64,000 bases of DNA. Source: Streptomyces decoyicus. GTDB taxonomy: Bacteria > Actinomycetota > Actinomycetes > Streptomycetales > Streptomycetaceae. Made by a program: the position numbers and the translations under genes. The notes below the pieces were generated by a model. That model was given only the letters and a program-made list of their open reading frames with translations. It did not search any database and was not told the origin of the DNA. Of the stretch, positions 61,069-64,000 are shown in pieces; within the stretch, counting starts at the first letter, position 1; each line of letters begins with the position of its first letter. Location of the stretch: contig NZ_CP082301.1 in NCBI RefSeq assembly GCF_019880305.1, positions 434,001-498,000 of the forward strand, written 5' to 3'.

Positions 61069-61794
61069 ATGAACGACGTTGTCACTCCCACTCCCGTAAC
61101 ACACCTGAAGAGTCAGGGATACATCCACGGAAAGCTCAGCACGGAGCTGGGTGCTCAGTTTATCCAGAGCGCCGAATGGAAGCAGTTCACGGACAGTTGG
61201 AACAACCTGAGCCAGGACGGCTATATGGCCGATGGCGGCACCTATCGTGAGCGCCGCTACTCGGAGGTCTCGTACGACACCGCCGCCGGCAGCATGACCT
61301 TACTCCCTCACGTGCCCTACTCCCAGACGATGGAGGTCAACTATCTGAACGGGGGAATCGAGCGGCACTTCGAGCCCTTCGAACCGCATGTCGCTGACAG
61401 TCCCGTCCTGCGGTCGGTCTTCCAATGGTGCGCCGACTCGCTGTCGCAGACCGTGGGAGAAGCCACCTGGAAGATTCAGACTTTCCAGAACCGCATCCTG
61501 GCCCGGAGCGATGAAGACGGACAGCCCACGCCCGAGGGGATGCACCGTGACGGTGTCGACTTCGTGCTGACTTTGCTGATCGAGCGGAATTCCATCGACG
61601 GTGGAGTCAGCGCGGTCTACGAGGCGCAGACTCGAGAGTGCCTCCAGGAAGTTGAGCTTTCCGATCCGGGCGAGTTCCTGTTCGCGGATGACGAGCGGCT
61701 CCTGCACAGCGTGACTGCGCTCACCCCCGCTGCCGCCGACGGCCGGGGCCACCGGGACGTTCTGATCGCCATGTTCACCCGTACCGAGAGCTGA
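61069..61794 (+). CDS. Fe(II)/2-oxoglutarate dioxygenase of the free-amino-acid hydroxylase type
   Basis: A 241-residue oxygenase after GGAGAGGA. The iron triad is visible as H159-x-D161 (MHRDGVDFVLTLL) and H213 (RLLHSVTAL), with R229 (GHRDVLIAMF) placed to bind the 2-oxoglutarate carboxylate. Size and motif spacing match the 2OG-Fe_Oxy_2 group that includes bacterial L-isoleucine/L-leucine/L-methionine hydroxylases. It probably hydroxylates a free amino acid. The stop is 13 bases from the next start, so it is co-transcribed with the PP-loop enzyme. Confidence 0.82.
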   Translation: MNDVVTPTPVTHLKSQGYIHGKLSTELGAQFIQSAEWKQFTDSWNNLSQDGYMADGGTYRERRYSEVSYDTAAGSMTLLPHVPYSQTMEVNYLNGGIERHFEPFEPHVADSPVLRSVFQWCADSLSQTVGEATWKIQTFQNRILARSDEDGQPTPEGMHRDGVDFVLTLLIERNSIDGGVSAVYEAQTRECLQEVELSDPGEFLFADDERLLHSVTALTPAAADGRGHRDVLIAMFTRTES

Positions 61795-61807
61795 CCAGGG
61801 AACTACC

Positions 61808-62998
61808 GTGATACGAGAACAGATCATCCGTTCCTTCCGGCAGCTCACACCCGCGGTCCTGGATCCGAGCCGGCCCATCGTCACCTTGTTCAGCGGTGGT
61901 TTGGACAGCACCTACCTGCTGCTCCGGTTGAAGCAGGCGGGGTTCCGGGACATTCACGCGGTGAGTGTGAATCTCGGCGAAGACGAGAGCAGCGAACACA
62001 AGCAGCGCATCGCGGATGAACTCGGCGCCCGCCTGCACATCATTGACGGACGCCAGGCGTTCGTGGAGGAGTTCGTCCGGCCTGCGATCGCAGCCCAGGC
62101 GGTCTACCTCGACACGCACCCGGTCAGTTCCACACTGAGCCGCCCCCTTATCGCGCGTCTCGCCGTGGGGCTGGCCGAGGAACTCGGGGCCGTAGCCATC
62201 TTGCACACCGCGAACCGTTCGCAGAATACGCTGCGGCGGCTCAACGGAGCCCTCGCTCTGCTCGGTTTCTCCGGTCCGTACGGCAGCCCGTACGACCTCG
62301 ACCCGGTGGACCGTGACCAGAAGATCCAGGAACTCAAGGCGGTGGGCCTGGACCAGATGAGCGAGCGCATCGTCTCCGGTGACTCGAACCTGTGGTGCCG
62401 TGAGTTCGAATCCGGCATTCTCGACGATCCCGAAGACCACGCGGTGCCCGAGCACATGTATCAGTGGAGCGCCAGGCAGCCGGAGTTGTCCGGTGAGACC
62501 CTCGAAGTGCACTTCCGTGAGGGCGTACCGGTGAGTGTCGACGGGGTCGATATGCCGCTGCCCGAACTCATCGCCGCGCTGAATACCCGCGTCGGCGCGT
62601 ACGGGATCGGCCGCTACAGCGGTCTGGAGCATCTCGACAACGGCGAGAAGGTCCTGGAGATCAGGGAGATGCCGGCAGCCTGCCTGCTGCTGCGCACCTA
62701 CCGGCATCTGGAAACCGCCGTCCTCGAGGCCGAGACGATGCGCGAGAAGATGCATCTGGAGCAGCTGTGGGTGCGTGAATCGCTGGAGGGCCGCTGGTTC
62801 GGCGAGCTGCACCAGGCGCTTCAGTCCTTTATCGACACCTGCGCGGTACGGGTGACTGGATACGTGCGTTGGAAGCTGACGCCGGGTGGGGCCGAGACCC
62901 GCTCGATCACAGCCGATGAGCCGCGCTATCTCCGCGACCGCGAGGCCTGGGAGAAGTTCTCGATCCATATCGAGAACGCTCCCTATCAGCTCGTCTGA
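61808..62998 (+). CDS. Argininosuccinate-synthase-like PP-loop ATP-dependent ligase
   Basis: A 396-residue enzyme from GTG 61808. It has a PP-loop S29-G-G-L-D-S34 (VTLFSGGLDSTYLLL), then HAVSVNLGEDESSEHKQRIA, a TANRSQNTLRRLNGAL region, GDSNLWCREFESGILDDPED (the argininosuccinate-synthase-like N/E cluster) and a tetramerisation-like C-terminus. The loop reads SGGLDS rather than the SGGLDT of true ArgG, and no other arginine genes adjoin. It should adenylate a ureido or carboxylate group and add an amine, perhaps to the hydroxylated amino acid made by its partner. Confidence 0.75.
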   Translation: MIREQIIRSFRQLTPAVLDPSRPIVTLFSGGLDSTYLLLRLKQAGFRDIHAVSVNLGEDESSEHKQRIADELGARLHIIDGRQAFVEEFVRPAIAAQAVYLDTHPVSSTLSRPLIARLAVGLAEELGAVAILHTANRSQNTLRRLNGALALLGFSGPYGSPYDLDPVDRDQKIQELKAVGLDQMSERIVSGDSNLWCREFESGILDDPEDHAVPEHMYQWSARQPELSGETLEVHFREGVPVSVDGVDMPLPELIAALNTRVGAYGIGRYSGLEHLDNGEKVLEIREMPAACLLLRTYRHLETAVLEAETMREKMHLEQLWVRESLEGRWFGELHQALQSFIDTCAVRVTGYVRWKLTPGGAETRSITADEPRYLRDREAWEKFSIHIENAPYQLV

Positions 62999-63010
62999 GA
63001 AGTCGGCCCG

Positions 63011-63057
63011 GTGCGGTGGGGGTCCGGTCGGAAACGGCGACCGGACCCCGACCGCAC
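63011..63057 (+). terminator. Strong hairpin between the PP-loop gene and the exporter gene
   Basis: GTGCGGTGGGGGTCCGGTCG (63011-63030) pairs with CGACCGGACCCCGACCGCAC (63038-63057) with a single mismatch around a 7-base loop. It begins 12 bases after the PP-loop gene stop and 98 bases before the exporter start. It may terminate or attenuate, so the exporter may be less expressed or have its own promoter. Confidence 0.75.
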
Positions 63058-63154
63058 TTCCGCATCACGCCCAAGCTCCCTGTGGCTAGGCCCGATTGCG
63101 TTCTGCGGGTTCGCGGTCCAGGAGCTCCGGTGCCCTTCATGAAAGAGCGCAACC

Positions 63155-64000
63155 ATGCTCGCAAACCCATCACGCATCCGGATGGTGGACCTTCTTCTGC
63201 TGGCGGTGGCCGCCGTATGGGGCTCCACCTATCTCGCCGCGAAGGAACTCGTCACACCCAGCACCGTCATTGCCATTCTGGCCCTCCGGTTCGCGGTTAC
63301 GGCGGTGGCACTCCTGCCTGTCTGTCTCCGCAGACTACGCGCGGCCAGGCGCGATGAGGTGGCCACGGGGATGCTCCTCGGCGTCATCCTGGCGGTGGTC
63401 CTCCTCTTCGAGACGTTCGGCATCGCTCACACCAGTGCGACAAACGCTGGGCTCATCATCAGTCTCACCATTGTCATGACCCCCATCCTGGACAGCGCCG
63501 TAGGCAGGTCCTGGCTCCCGCCGCAGTTCTTCATCGCCGCCACCGCGGCAGTCGTCGGCGTCGGCCTCCTGGCATCCGGAACCGGGCTGCGCCCCCCGAC
63601 TGCGGGAGACTGGCTGGTATTGGCTGCGGCGGCGGCACGTGCCGTTCACGTCACGGTGATGCACCGGAGGTCGGCCCGGAAGCAGTACGACTCGCTCAGC
63701 CTCACCTACGTGCAGATGACGACAGCAGCAGTGTTGTTCTGCGCAGTCAGTCCGCTGGTAGGGGTACCCGCATGGACTGTGACCTCCCGGCTCGACCCCG
63801 GTCTCTGGGCCGTCCTGCTGTACCTGGCACTGATCGGCACGGTCTTCGCTTTCTTCGTCCAGATGTGGGCAGTGCGGAAAACCTCGCCGTCCCGGGTCAG
63901 TCTGCTGCTGGGCACCGAGCCCATTTGGGCTCTCCTGGTCGGTGTCGTCCTCGGCGGGGACCGCCTGGGGATCTATGGCGCGGTGGGTGCCACCCTGATC
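63155..64000 (+). CDS. EamA/DMT-family exporter, 3' end outside window
   Basis: From ATG 63155 at least 282 residues are visible and the frame runs off the window. The N-terminus MVDLLLLAVAAVWGSTYLAA is the classic EamA start (WG-S-x). About nine hydrophobic helices in two five-helix halves follow, with the second repeat marked by SPSRVSLLLGTEPIWALLVG. Such proteins export amino acids and small metabolites. The same strand and order as the dioxygenase and PP-loop genes suggest it exports their product or gives self-protection. Confidence 0.88.
   Translation, partial: MLANPSRIRMVDLLLLAVAAVWGSTYLAAKELVTPSTVIAILALRFAVTAVALLPVCLRRLRAARRDEVATGMLLGVILAVVLLFETFGIAHTSATNAGLIISLTIVMTPILDSAVGRSWLPPQFFIAATAAVVGVGLLASGTGLRPPTAGDWLVLAAAAARAVHVTVMHRRSARKQYDSLSLTYVQMTTAAVLFCAVSPLVGVPAWTVTSRLDPGLWAVLLYLALIGTVFAFFVQMWAVRKTSPSRVSLLLGTEPIWALLVGVVLGGDRLGIYGAVGATLI

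Overview
The window is very GC-rich with strong third-position GC bias. It uses GTG and TTG starts as well as ATG, and it encodes a mycelial-actinomycete repertoire: secreted M4 protease, tripeptidyl aminopeptidase, RsbU-type phosphatase, terpene cyclases and many TetR/MarR/LysR regulators. This points to a Streptomyces-like chromosome. The lack of housekeeping loci, the many truncated or frameshifted genes, the IS5-family remnants and the frequent minisatellites suggest a variable accessory region such as a chromosome arm. No rRNA, tRNA or CRISPR array was seen.

Layout. 1-6.6 kb: the end of a DedA gene and a ferredoxin remnant precede a compact terpenoid locus. SDR, P450 and a class II-type cyclase run on the minus strand, diverging from a class I-type terpene synthase fused to a GXWXG/DUF4334 domain. 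6.7-13.3 kb: L,D-transpeptidase, M4 protease, a truncated GAF protein and a DEAD-box helicase. 13.4-18.1 kb: a decayed DinB-type gene, a SnoaL-like protein, an MFS/MarR remnant pair with an intact operator, TetR and a glycosyltransferase. 18.4-24.3 kb: a secreted SGNH hydrolase, then a tight operon (receiver-flavoprotein, cNMP-binding histidine kinase, UBP zinc finger) with ATGA overlaps, then an HdeD-like protein. 24.7-32.8 kb: frameshifted VOC and cupin genes, a Tap-like peptidase, a beta-helix protein, an IS5 remnant and an APC permease.

33-40.6 kb: two paralogous orphan solute-binding lipoproteins flank a HAD phosphatase and a Cache-PAS-GAF-PP2C-HATPase signalling protein. 41-52 kb: SRAP peptidase, an alpha/beta hydrolase/LysR divergent pair, a Tat-exported GH35 beta-galactosidase, further alpha/beta hydrolases (one sharing a palindromic operator with a TetR gene) and an NmrA-like protein. 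52.3-60.5 kb: an N-truncated MFS transporter beside IS5 debris, small secreted proteins, a SnoaL-like/SDR pair and a GNAT. 61-64 kb: an Fe(II)/2-oxoglutarate dioxygenase, an argininosuccinate-synthase-like PP-loop enzyme and an EamA exporter that runs off the window, probably a very small amino-acid-modifying pathway.

The two best candidates for unusual biology are the terpenoid locus with its synthase-GXWXG fusion (1.0-6.6 kb) and the dioxygenase/PP-loop ligase/exporter set (61.0-64.0 kb). All calls rest on reading translated sequence and motifs; no database search was possible.
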